A stretch of 11,012 nucleotides of DNA from Nitrosopumilales archaeon UBA218 (GTDB lineage: Archaea > Thermoproteota > Nitrososphaeria > Nitrososphaerales > Nitrosopumilaceae), in NCBI GenBank assembly GCA_002499525.1, contig DAMC01000026.1:1-11012 (forward strand), read 5' to 3'. Below the pieces are notes generated by a model that had not been told where the DNA came from, did not search any database, and saw only the letters and a program-made list of their open reading frames with translations. Both the position numbers and the translations under genes were made by a program. Position 1 is the stretch's first letter; each line of letters opens with the position of its first letter. This document shows positions 1 to 5,380 of this stretch, piece after piece.

Positions 1-1
1 C

Positions 2-148
2 CACACTTCATTGTTGGCTCAAAAACCAGATGAAATTATGACTATACGTAATTTCGTGGGTGTAGCTGTAAGCTGCTTAACCATCGGAGCATCGCATAAT
101 GTATTTCATAAAATTCAATCAAAACAAAATCGCGGGAGACCAATCTAA
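2..148 (+). CDS. C-terminal fragment of an unidentified protein (5' end outside window)
   Basis: An open frame enters from the left edge and runs for 48 codons to a TAA. The readable tail contains RNFVGVAVSCLTIGASHNVF, a moderately hydrophobic stretch, followed by a basic polar end (KIQSKQNRGRPI). I do not recognise the family. It is taken as coding because it is open from the edge and its stop lies only 5 nt before the next start codon on the same strand, the spacing seen inside operons. An internal ATG at 38 could in principle start a 36-aa peptide, but a truncated longer gene is simpler. Confidence 0.45.
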   Translation, partial: HTSLLAQKPDEIMTIRNFVGVAVSCLTIGASHNVFHKIQSKQNRGRPI

Positions 149-153
149 ATAAA

Positions 154-816
154 ATGAAAAAAAATATTATCCTGATTTTCTTCATGCTTCTTTTACCATT
201 AGCAATAGATGCCAGTGCCCACCAGCCCAGATTTATCGTAGGCGAACAAAACTCTGTCTCTAATCCTATATTGGTCGAACAGCCAGAGGTATCAAAAGCA
301 TATTACGGTAAAATCGAAAAATCCGACCAATACTACAGAGTTCCCTCTAGTAAAGAATTCAATCTCTATCTCAGTCTTCAGATACCGGACCTACCAAACC
401 AAAGCAAAAATGTTGCCTTGGAACTAGTTGACAATTCAGGAACACAGTTCGTCAGACTTGATGGCTCTCATCATATCTGGAGCAAATTCCATGAAAGCTT
501 TGGAAATGCAGACTATCTTGCCGGACCCTCATCTCAAATTTTTCTACCCCCTGGAGTTTATCAGATAAAAATATCAGGTGAGGAAAATACAAAATATGTT
601 CTAGTTGTTGGTCAAAAAGAAGAATTTCCCCCATCAGAAATTCTCAATGCGTTATATCTTGTTCCAAAAATCAACATCGAGTTTTTTGGAATGAATGTTT
701 TCCAGTCGATGCTTAACGTATTTGGGTTCATGATAATTGGAATAATTGCGATTATAGGTTTTGTTTGTCTGATAGTTATCAGAAGAGTAAGGCGCAAAGC
801 AAAAAGCGAATCATAG
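154..816 (+). CDS. Secreted, C-terminally membrane-anchored protein of unknown function
   Basis: A 220-aa protein. Residues 1-22 form a signal peptide (KK, then IILIFFMLLLPLAI, then a small-residue ASA site). The extracytoplasmic domain covers about 23-183 and begins AHQPRF. One transmembrane helix lies at about 184-208 (FGFMIIGIIAIIGFVCLIVI), followed by a basic tail (RRVRRKAK) that should stay in the cytoplasm. The ectodomain has many aromatic and beta-prone residues (YYGKIEKSDQYYRVP, then PPGVYQIKISG near 130-140), suggesting a beta-sandwich on the outer face. I do not recognise a named family; similar one-helix anchored proteins are common in thaumarchaeal cell envelopes. The start follows the upstream stop by 5 nt, so the two are probably co-transcribed. 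No catalytic motif is visible. Confidence 0.8.
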   Translation: MKKNIILIFFMLLLPLAIDASAHQPRFIVGEQNSVSNPILVEQPEVSKAYYGKIEKSDQYYRVPSSKEFNLYLSLQIPDLPNQSKNVALELVDNSGTQFVRLDGSHHIWSKFHESFGNADYLAGPSSQIFLPPGVYQIKISGEENTKYVLVVGQKEEFPPSEILNALYLVPKINIEFFGMNVFQSMLNVFGFMIIGIIAIIGFVCLIVIRRVRRKAKSES

Positions 817-828
817 CAACCTAATCGT

Positions 829-839
829 TTTTTATTTAG
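829..839 (+). promoter_or_regulatory. TATA-like box for the FilR1-type regulator
   Basis: The sequence TTTTTATTTAG is centred about 24 nt before the ATG at 858, the spacing expected for a leaderless archaeal transcript. It lies in the 41-nt gap after the membrane protein gene, so the regulator may have its own promoter. Confidence 0.5.
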
Positions 840-857
840 GATCAATGTCAGTAAATT

Positions 858-1658
858 ATGGAAGACCTTTACGAAGAGGCCGCTAACAACTTTTTAGAAT
901 TATCCAGCCAGCAACGATTACAGATTATCTTTAGGTTATTGGAAAAAAAGTCCAAAATTACAAACATGGCCAAAGAAATCGGAGCTACAGTTCAAGAGGT
1001 TCACAGAAACTTTGCAAGGCTTGAAGACGGCGGGTTTATTGTCAAAAACCCCGATGGACACTATACCCTTACTACATATGGCAAGACAATATGCTCGCAA
1101 ACACCATCTATAATCTTTCTCTCTAGGAACCGGAAATATTTCGAGGATCATACCTTTGGAGAAATTCCACCAAAGTTCATCATGAGAATAGGACAGCTAG
1201 CAAACTTTACCCATGTAAAGGGAGTATCAAAGGTCCTCGAACAGTGGAAATCGATTTACAAAAATGCAAACCAGTACATTTACGAAATTCTAACAGAGAC
1301 TCCGCTTGACATGATTGAACCAAAGGTAAAGCAAATTCAAAAGGGTGTAAAATACAATTACATACTATCAGAGTCAGCAGTAATACCAAAGGGAAGAAAA
1401 AAACTACTTGCAGTGCTTGATTATGATTCCCTGATAAAAAAAGGACTCATTGAAAGAAAGATGAAAAAAACTATACAGACTCTAATCGTACTAAACGAAA
1501 AGGAAGCAAGTGTTTCTTTTCCAAACATTGAGGGAGAGGCAGACCTCACAGAAATGTTTTACAGTGAAGATGCAATGTTCCATGAATGGTGCTTGGATTT
1601 CTTTAGGTACAACTGGTACGAGTCGGAAATATTTCAGGAAAGCAAGTTAAAAGAATAA
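858..1658 (+). CDS. Winged-helix transcriptional regulator, FilR1/DUF1724-like
   Basis: A 266-aa protein with an N-terminal winged helix-turn-helix at about residues 12-75 (SSQQRLQIIFRLLEKKSKIT, recognition helix near TVQEVHRNFARLEDGGFI, wing GHYTLTTYG). The C-terminal half (about 80-250) matches the layout of the FilR1 middle domain: a conserved linker with FLSRNRKYFEDH and GEIPPKFIMRIGQL, then an alpha/beta sensor-like domain. The family comprises archaeal one-component regulators whose ligands are mostly unknown. I infer DNA binding in the cytoplasm with control by a small molecule sensed through the C-terminal domain. A well-placed TATA box precedes the gene and a hairpin follows it. The target is unknown; autoregulation or control of the adjacent membrane protein is possible. 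Confidence 0.8.
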   Translation: MEDLYEEAANNFLELSSQQRLQIIFRLLEKKSKITNMAKEIGATVQEVHRNFARLEDGGFIVKNPDGHYTLTTYGKTICSQTPSIIFLSRNRKYFEDHTFGEIPPKFIMRIGQLANFTHVKGVSKVLEQWKSIYKNANQYIYEILTETPLDMIEPKVKQIQKGVKYNYILSESAVIPKGRKKLLAVLDYDSLIKKGLIERKMKKTIQTLIVLNEKEASVSFPNIEGEADLTEMFYSEDAMFHEWCLDFFRYNWYESEIFQESKLKE

Positions 1659-1662
1659 AAAA

Positions 1663-1685
1663 ATTCCTAGCTTGTGGCTAGGAAT
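1663..1685. terminator. Perfect 9-bp hairpin at a convergent gene boundary
   Basis: ATTCCTAGC and GCTAGGAAT form a perfect 9-bp stem with a 5-nt loop (TTGTG). It begins 4 nt after the regulator's stop at 1658. On the minus strand it overlaps the last codons and stop of the 42-aa mini-gene and is followed by a T-rich run (TTTTTTTATT), so it is better placed as a terminator for the minus-strand transcript. It may serve both strands or be an mRNA 3'-end stabiliser. Confidence 0.45.
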
Positions 1686-1795
1686 GCGCCAACTCCGGCG
1701 CCTACGCCAATGCCTAGAACAAAGAAAAGAGCGTCCCAAGCAATGACTCGCTTGAATGGGGCTCGAACTTCATAAGCCCAATGTGAATTTTTCAT
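1667..1795 (-). CDS. Single-span membrane mini-protein (42 aa), unknown function
   Basis: An ATG at 1795 opens 42 codons ending in TAG. The N-terminal half is polar and aromatic (MKNSHWAYEVRAPFKRV). It leads into one hydrophobic helix at about residues 19-41 (AWDALFFVLGIGVGAGVGAF) with alternating glycines, the kind of small-residue face that packs helices together. Arg and Lys before the helix predict a cytoplasmic N-terminus and an outward C-terminus. The start lies 78 nt after the proline dehydrogenase stop on the same strand, so co-transcription is possible. Promoter signals are weak: GTATAATAG sits only about 4 nt before the ATG, and an AT-rich box near 1846-1856 would give a leader of about 30 nt. 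It is the only sensible coding call in the 215-nt gap between flanking genes. I do not recognise the family. Confidence 0.55.
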   Translation of the reverse strand: MKNSHWAYEVRAPFKRVIAWDALFFVLGIGVGAGVGAFLATS

Positions 1796-1873
1796 ATTTC
1801 TATTATACAATTCTCATTGATAGAATCTACTCAGCTAAACTGATGAAAATTAAATTGTACTTATGATTTTACA

Positions 1874-2755
1874 TTAAATTCCAAGTGGCTTGGCTTTTTG
1901 TTGCAGGAACGAGCTTCCCAAAAGTAGTATGTTTCTCTTTCGCTCCTTTAGTCTTCTGATGGAATACGGTAGCCAATTTGTTCCATATGGAATGTACTCT
2001 GAGAGTGAAAACCCTTTTTTTATAAGAACTGGTTTGAGCTCGTCTCTAATACCCCGCAGCATCTGAAACTCGAACTTTTTCTCATATTTTTTTGCCAAAG
2101 CTACAGCAGAACTAATCATAGCACCATCATGTGTTGCAATTCCAAATTCATTACCAGATTCAAATAAAATGCTCATCAGGCGCAAGTAATTCTGGTCGAC
2201 CTTTTGTTTTGATTTGAATGCCACATTGGAATCTTCTCTATATGCTCCCTTGACAAGGCGAATTTTACCACCAATTGATAACAAATCGGCCAAATCTCCC
2301 TCACTTCGCAAAAGATTTGCCTGAATTGCAATTCCTAATCTTTCATATCTGGCTAACAGGTTTTCATAGATTTGAATAGTCTCGTCAGTATGATCAGATG
2401 ATTCCATGTCTATCCATACGAATGACTGAGATTTGGTGGCACTGTTTATCAAGGCCTCAAAATTCATCAGACATTCTTTTTTGCTTTTCATCAGTCCAAT
2501 CTGTGTGGGTTTGACTGAAATTGCACCGCTTACTTTCCATTTTCTAAATGACTCCATGACGGTTTTGTATTCTGAAATTGTATTCTCGATTAGATTCTTT
2601 GAAGTATGGTATTCTCCTAACTTATTGATTATGACTCCCATTCCATTTTTGTAAGAATTCTGTCCTGCACTCAGTGCATCATCTATGGTATTCCCTGCAA
2701 TCCACTGTTTAGCTACACCAAAGAGAATCTTCTCCATTAACTGTGTGGATGCCAT
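1874..2755 (-). CDS. Proline dehydrogenase (monofunctional, FAD-dependent)
   Basis: Oxidises L-proline to 1-pyrroline-5-carboxylate with FAD, passing electrons towards the quinone pool; probably peripheral on the inner membrane face. Numbering from the ATG at 2755 (293 aa), the TIM-barrel family motifs appear in order: SVKPTQIG (80-87), WIDMESS (114-120), QANLLR (145-150), IRLVKGAY (165-172, flavin-binding lysine), ATHD (207-210), FQMLRGIR (230-237) and YIPYGTNWLPYSIRRLKER (254-272), whose RR pair binds the proline carboxylate. The length fits the short stand-alone type, not the bifunctional PutA. A TTG at 2776 would add seven residues; I chose the ATG because the TATA-like box lies about 29 nt before it. 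No P5C dehydrogenase is present in the window. Confidence 0.93.
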   Translation of the reverse strand: MASTQLMEKILFGVAKQWIAGNTIDDALSAGQNSYKNGMGVIINKLGEYHTSKNLIENTISEYKTVMESFRKWKVSGAISVKPTQIGLMKSKKECLMNFEALINSATKSQSFVWIDMESSDHTDETIQIYENLLARYERLGIAIQANLLRSEGDLADLLSIGGKIRLVKGAYREDSNVAFKSKQKVDQNYLRLMSILFESGNEFGIATHDGAMISSAVALAKKYEKKFEFQMLRGIRDELKPVLIKKGFSLSEYIPYGTNWLPYSIRRLKERKRNILLLGSSFLQQKAKPLGI

Positions 2756-2778
2756 AATATGCTCAACATCACTCAATA

Positions 2779-2789
2779 CTAAAATTTTT
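2779..2789 (-). promoter_or_regulatory. TATA-like box for proline dehydrogenase
   Basis: On the minus strand this reads TAAAAATTTTA inside a longer AT run (to about 2798), centred about 29 nt before the ATG at 2755 and only about 8 nt before the alternative TTG at 2776. The spacing favours the ATG start. A separate promoter is plausible because the upstream gene ends at 2819. Confidence 0.4.
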
Positions 2790-2818
2790 AATAAAAAATC
2801 AATGGACCTTTAAAAAAT

Positions 2819-3325
2819 CTAGGCCAGTTTCTGGGTTTTTCTTTGCTTTGATATGGCAAACAGCATAAAGCCAGCCAAGGCTACAATTGCACCCTGCAAT
2901 ACTTTAGCAGTGATGTCTGGTGCACCAATGTCCTCTTGCAATCCGACCATTGGGATATCCATCGTTCTGGTTGCCACATAGAATACAATTAGCGCAGCCG
3001 AGCCGATTAACGCAATAAGATATGGTTTTCTGGTAATCGCTTTGGCCTTTAGCATCCACATGCCAATCGGAATATACGCAGCACCCACAATGGTAAAGAA
3101 TACGATCTCGCCCATATCACCAAATCCTGACTCGGACTGTGATTGGCTTGAAGCACGTTCATTCTCACCACTTTCAGTTGCCTCGTTTTCGCCTGATTCT
3201 GCTGCATGGGCTTCTTGTTTGAGAGAACCGAATTCATCAGATGCTACCGATAGGTACAGCACACCTGTTGCAAACATTATTGCCGCCAGTGTTATGGCTA
3301 AAACATGCGTTGGTTTTTTCTCCAT
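2819..3325 (-). CDS. Four-helix membrane protein with acidic extracytoplasmic repeat loop
   Basis: A 168-aa protein. Hydrophobic helices lie at about residues 8-28, 73-93, 101-119 and 141-160. Between helices 1 and 2 is a 40-residue hydrophilic loop rich in Glu, Ser, Gly and Asn (about 34-70), with a tandem 8-residue repeat and then a Ser/Gln stretch (SSQSQSESG). The positive-inside rule (KK at the start, KAKAITRK between helices 2 and 3, KQRKTQK at the end) puts both termini and the short loop inside and the acidic loop outside. The loop between helices 3 and 4 has MDIPMVGLQEDIGAPDITAK. I recognise no named family. AHAAES near 39-44 resembles a signal-peptide cleavage site, so the first helix could be removed. 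A TATA-like box is correctly placed upstream. Confidence 0.8.
   Translation of the reverse strand: MEKKPTHVLAITLAAIMFATGVLYLSVASDEFGSLKQEAHAAESGENEATESGENERASSQSQSESGFGDMGEIVFFTIVGAAYIPIGMWMLKAKAITRKPYLIALIGSAALIVFYVATRTMDIPMVGLQEDIGAPDITAKVLQGAIVALAGFMLFAISKQRKTQKLA
3152..3199 (-). repeat. Tandem 8-residue coding repeat ESGENEAT / ESGENERA
   Basis: Two adjacent 24-nt units encode ESGENEAT and ESGENERA (residues 43-58 of the membrane protein). The two units use different codons at many positions, so this is an old or selectively maintained peptide repeat and not a recent slippage event. Confidence 0.7.
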
Positions 3326-3343
3326 GTGAGTGGATTGTTTTTG

Positions 3344-3354
3344 ATATTTAATTT
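3344..3354 (-). promoter_or_regulatory. TATA-like box for the four-helix membrane protein
   Basis: Minus strand reads AAATTAAATAT, centred about 24 nt before the ATG at 3325, consistent with a leaderless transcript. Confidence 0.5.
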
Positions 3355-3387
3355 AGTAACTACCGTTCTCATTAGTGGGAATGGTGA

Positions 3388-3726
3388 CTAATCCTTGAAC
3401 TTTTCCCACAGCCTTACTATTTTGTCATCCATTTTGATTTTTTCAACAGTGTAGGAAAGATTTCCATCCCTGTATTTGACATTGATTTCAAGTACTAGGC
3501 TCCTATAGTAGCTCTCCCCTAGACCCTCGAGCGTGCGTACCACCTTTGTCTTTTTTATCAAAAGGAGATCTTCGAGGGTTTTGATCTTTCTGTAAGTTGT
3601 GGACGTCGGAATATCAAGTCTAGTTGCAATTTGTTGTGCAGAGAGTTCCTCCTTTCCTAGAATGGTAAGTATGTCTCTGGTATATTTGTCTGCCAGTGCA
3701 GATGCGATATCTGAATCGGTTTCCAT
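3388..3726 (-). CDS. Small winged-helix (ArsR/MarR-like) transcriptional regulator
   Basis: A 112-aa protein. Residues about 10-75 form a winged helix-turn-helix: ADKYTRDILTILGKEELSAQ (helices 1-2), IATRLDIPTSTTYRKIKTLE (helix-turn-helix, recognition helix TSTTYRKIKTLE) and LLLIKKTKVVRTLEGLGESY (wing). The remainder is a short beta-rich extension (LEINVKYRDGNLSYTVEKI) of the dimerisation kind. It starts one nucleotide after the stop of the three-helix membrane protein, so the two are almost certainly translated from one mRNA. No metal-binding cysteines are present, so it is not a classical ArsR metal sensor. The co-encoded membrane protein may supply or modulate its signal. Confidence 0.82.
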   Translation of the reverse strand: METDSDIASALADKYTRDILTILGKEELSAQQIATRLDIPTSTTYRKIKTLEDLLLIKKTKVVRTLEGLGESYYRSLVLEINVKYRDGNLSYTVEKIKMDDKIVRLWEKFKD

Positions 3727-3727
3727 T

Positions 3728-3991
3728 TCAGCTTTTCTTGACTGCTAATATCAGTATGATAAAGCCTGTAATCTCAAAAGATTCTGCAATTATATTTTCT
3801 AGAATGTCATTGTTAAGAAAAGTTATGTAATCATCAACTACTGTCTCACCTAAAACCAAAAATGTAAAACCAATAACTAAAAGCAGCATTGGTGGATACT
3901 TTGTCTTTTTGTATGCCTTTGCTGCATAAAAGACCAAAATAAAACCGACAACAAGATGGGCTATTGTGATAGCGATGCTAGTTGCATCCAT
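3728..3991 (-). CDS. Three-helix membrane protein paired with a winged-helix regulator
   Basis: An 87-aa protein that is almost entirely membrane. Helices lie at about residues 5-23 (IAITIAHLVVGFILVFYAAK), 33-52 (PMLLLVIGFTFLVLGETVVD) and 66-85 (IIAESFEITGFIILILAVKK). A short basic loop (KAYKKTKYP) between helices 1 and 2 should be cytoplasmic and an acidic loop (DDYITFLNNDILEN) outside. The AAKAYKKTKYPPMLLLVIGF arrangement resembles small archaeal membrane proteins encoded next to wHTH regulators (DUF7521-like), though I cannot confirm membership. The stop is one nucleotide before the downstream regulator's ATG. It could be a membrane sensor or anchor for that regulator. The start is supported by a TATA-like box 25 nt upstream. 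Confidence 0.78.
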   Translation of the reverse strand: MDATSIAITIAHLVVGFILVFYAAKAYKKTKYPPMLLLVIGFTFLVLGETVVDDYITFLNNDILENIIAESFEITGFIILILAVKKS

Positions 3992-4011
3992 ATCAAAAGA
4001 ACAAATTTTGG

Positions 4012-4021
4012 CTAATTAAAC
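4012..4021 (-). promoter_or_regulatory. TATA-like box for the membrane protein / regulator pair
   Basis: Minus strand reads GTTTAATTAG, centred 25 nt before the ATG at 3991. It lies in the 49-nt gap after the nitroreductase stop and makes the two-gene unit separately transcribed and leaderless. Confidence 0.5.
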
Positions 4022-4040
4022 TACGAGTATCTTTGTTAAC

Positions 4041-4643
4041 CTAGAAATGATCATCAACTGTAACCTCATTCAAGGACAGCTGTCCACCCCGCGGGTTTGC
4101 AGGTTTTAGTGCCTTGCCGATTGTTATCATCATTGGCATTATGTGGTCTTTTGGCAAATTGATTATCTCTGCAACTTTTTCTGGCACAAATCCAATCATA
4201 GGGCAAGAGTCGTAGTTCATTGCCTTTGCAGCAAGCATTATTGTTTGAGCGGCCATTCCGCATGAGCGAATTGCCTCATCTCGTTGAAACTGCTCGTTGC
4301 TCTCGTATGATTCTAGAATTGCAGGAACCACATAATCTTGGGTTGATTTTGGAGCGTTTCTCCAGTATCTCGCGGGATCTTTTTTCCAAGCTAACAAATC
4401 AGCACATAAAATGATAACCACCGAAGAATCTGAAACCTGAGCCTGATTCCAAGATGCTTCTCGAAGCTTTGCCTTAGTTTCCTTGTTAGTAACTACTACA
4501 AACCTCCAATGTTGAATGTTGTAAGATGTAGGTGAAAGTATTGCAGCAGAGAGAATCTTGTCAATCTCCTGCTTTGATATGACGTGGTTTGGATCAAAAC
4601 TTTTTACAGATCGGCGTTTTTCTATTGCTTCAAAAGTATCCAC
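4041..4643 (-). CDS. FMN-dependent nitroreductase-family NAD(P)H oxidoreductase
   Basis: A 200-aa cytoplasmic flavoprotein, expected to act as an FMN-containing homodimer. Family features: EKRRSVKSFDP (7-17, FMN phosphate-binding arginines), SAAILSPTSYNIQHWRFVVV (32-51, the flavin-contacting SPTSxNxQPW-like segment, with His where Pro is usual), a variable central lid, then AAQTIMLAAKAMNYDSCPMIGF and the C-terminal GKALKPANPRGGQL, which closes the FMN site. The substrate cannot be predicted; quinones and nitroaromatics are typical artificial acceptors. The start is GTG at 4643, chosen because the TATA-like box lies 24 nt upstream and RRS sits at the usual distance from the N-terminus. It is divergent from ribE, so a flavin-using enzyme shares a 74-nt promoter region with flavin synthesis. 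Confidence 0.9.
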   Translation of the reverse strand: MDTFEAIEKRRSVKSFDPNHVISKQEIDKILSAAILSPTSYNIQHWRFVVVTNKETKAKLREASWNQAQVSDSSVVIILCADLLAWKKDPARYWRNAPKSTQDYVVPAILESYESNEQFQRDEAIRSCGMAAQTIMLAAKAMNYDSCPMIGFVPEKVAEIINLPKDHIMPMMITIGKALKPANPRGGQLSLNEVTVDDHF

Positions 4644-4660
4644 ACAAAAATCAGAATTAG

Positions 4661-4672
4661 TTTTATTTTTAA
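4661..4672 (-). promoter_or_regulatory. TATA-like box for nitroreductase
   Basis: Minus strand reads TTAAAAATAAAA, centred about 24 nt before the GTG at 4643. It points away from the ribE promoter 16 nt further on, so the two face opposite directions in one short spacer. Confidence 0.55.
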
Positions 4673-4687
4673 GGCTTGTCTTAATCG

Positions 4688-4695
4688 TTTTATAG
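4688..4695 (+). promoter_or_regulatory. TATA-like box for riboflavin synthase
   Basis: TTTTATAG is centred about 26 nt before the ATG at 4718, indicating a leaderless ribE transcript. The inverted repeat at 4711-4728 would then cover the transcription start site. Confidence 0.55.
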
Positions 4696-4710
4696 GATAT
4701 GTTGGTTAAA

Positions 4711-4728
4711 CCAGTAAATGTTTACTGG
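4711..4728. promoter_or_regulatory. Inverted repeat over the ribE start codon, candidate operator
   Basis: CCAGTAAA-TG-TTTACTGG is a perfect 8-bp inverted repeat with a 2-bp centre. It spans the ATG and predicted transcription start of ribE. The right arm is fixed by the conserved N-terminus MFTG, but nothing in the protein requires the left arm to match. A dimeric repressor bound here would block initiation. RbkR-type archaeal flavin regulators are one known class that could act so; no regulator gene of that kind lies in the window. Confidence 0.4.
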
Positions 4729-5308
4729 AATTGTTGAAGGTATTGGAAAAATTTTGGATATAAAACAAAATACAAAAAATCGTAGCGCCATCAAGATGAC
4801 TGTCGATCTTGGTAAAAATTCCAAAGGGCTCAAGCTTGGACAAAGTGTTGCATTAAACGGTGTGTGCCTAACTGTAACATCGATTAACAATTCTAAATGC
4901 GATTTTGAAATGATTGAAGAGACCACAAAAAAAACCGATCTAGGTAATCTCAAAGTTGGTGGAATTGTAAATATTGAGAGAAGCCTAAAGGTTGGGGAAA
5001 GACTCGAAGGCCATTTTGTACTAGGGCACGTTGACGGTGTTGGGACTATCACAAAAATAGAGAAAAAACCCAAAGAAGTACAAATCTGGTTTGACATACC
5101 AAAAAATTTGGCCCGATTCGTTGTTCAAAAGGGCTCTATAGCTATAGATGGTATTAGTTTGACAGTAGTTGACGTGAAAAAAAATACAGCATCCGTTTGT
5201 CTAATACCTCACACCGTAGATGTCACAAATTTCTCAACAAGAAAGGTCGGTGATAAAATAAACATTGAAACAGACATTTTAGGCAAATATTTGCTAAAGC
5301 AGGAATAA
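4718..5308 (+). CDS. ribE: Riboflavin synthase, trimeric two-domain (bacterial alpha-subunit) type
   Basis: Dismutates two 6,7-dimethyl-8-ribityllumazine molecules to riboflavin plus 5-amino-6-ribitylaminouracil, the last step of the pathway. The 196 residues are two homologous lumazine-binding beta-barrels: domain 1 about 1-95 (MFTGIVEGIG, ALNGVCLTV at 45-53, FEMIEETTKKTDL) and domain 2 about 97-188 (GHFVLGHVDGVG at 98-109, GSIAIDGISLTVVDV at 139-153, IPHTVDVTNF at 163-172), ending with the trimerising NIETDILGKYL helix (182-192). The length is a little under the usual 200-215. Many archaea instead use a lumazine-synthase-like RibC, so this is the bacterial form. It has its own leaderless promoter and lies 72 nt before ribB. 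Confidence 0.96.
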   Translation: MFTGIVEGIGKILDIKQNTKNRSAIKMTVDLGKNSKGLKLGQSVALNGVCLTVTSINNSKCDFEMIEETTKKTDLGNLKVGGIVNIERSLKVGERLEGHFVLGHVDGVGTITKIEKKPKEVQIWFDIPKNLARFVVQKGSIAIDGISLTVVDVKKNTASVCLIPHTVDVTNFSTRKVGDKINIETDILGKYLLKQE

Positions 5309-5338
5309 TTTTCTACCATTAAAGTGGTAATTACTACT

Positions 5339-5348
5339 TTACTAGTAA
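5339..5348. promoter_or_regulatory. Palindrome TTACTAGTAA beside the ribB TATA box, candidate operator
   Basis: A perfect 10-bp palindrome, preceded by a direct copy of its half (TTACTA at 5331-5336). It ends 1 nt before the TATA-like box at 5350, where a bound protein would interfere with TFB or TBP. The half-site is the same TTTACT/AGTAA word as in the ribE inverted repeat, but with the arms in the opposite order. Confidence 0.35.
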
Positions 5349-5349
5349 G

Positions 5350-5358
5350 CTTTATTAT
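5350..5358 (+). promoter_or_regulatory. TATA-like box for ribB
   Basis: CTTTATTAT is centred about 27 nt before the ATG at 5381. This supports that ATG over the in-frame GTG at 5324 and indicates that ribB opens its own leaderless operon. Confidence 0.55.
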
Positions 5359-5380
5359 CGCAACTCGAAGAATTTCATGT

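Noticed and set aside
1686..1701. GCGCC...GGCGC inverted repeat
   Set aside because: It is explained by the Gly/Ala codons of the 42-aa membrane mini-gene and has only a 5-bp stem.
3042..3329. 95-codon plus-strand frame opposite the four-helix membrane protein
   Set aside because: The minus-strand frame has coherent membrane topology and a promoter; the plus frame reads as its complement.
4041..4643. BluB-type 5,6-dimethylbenzimidazole synthase, suggested by flavin context
   Set aside because: The sequence looks like an ordinary NAD(P)H nitroreductase and I see no BluB-specific signature; only the general family can be supported.
4690..5097. 135-codon minus-strand frame opposite riboflavin synthase
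   Set aside because: It is antisense to a clearly conserved gene, and its Ser/Pro/Phe-rich composition is typical of a shadow frame.
5324..5380. GTG-initiated N-terminal extension of RibB (19 residues)
   Set aside because: It overlaps the TATA-like box and palindrome, and the DHBP synthase domain begins right after the ATG at 5381.
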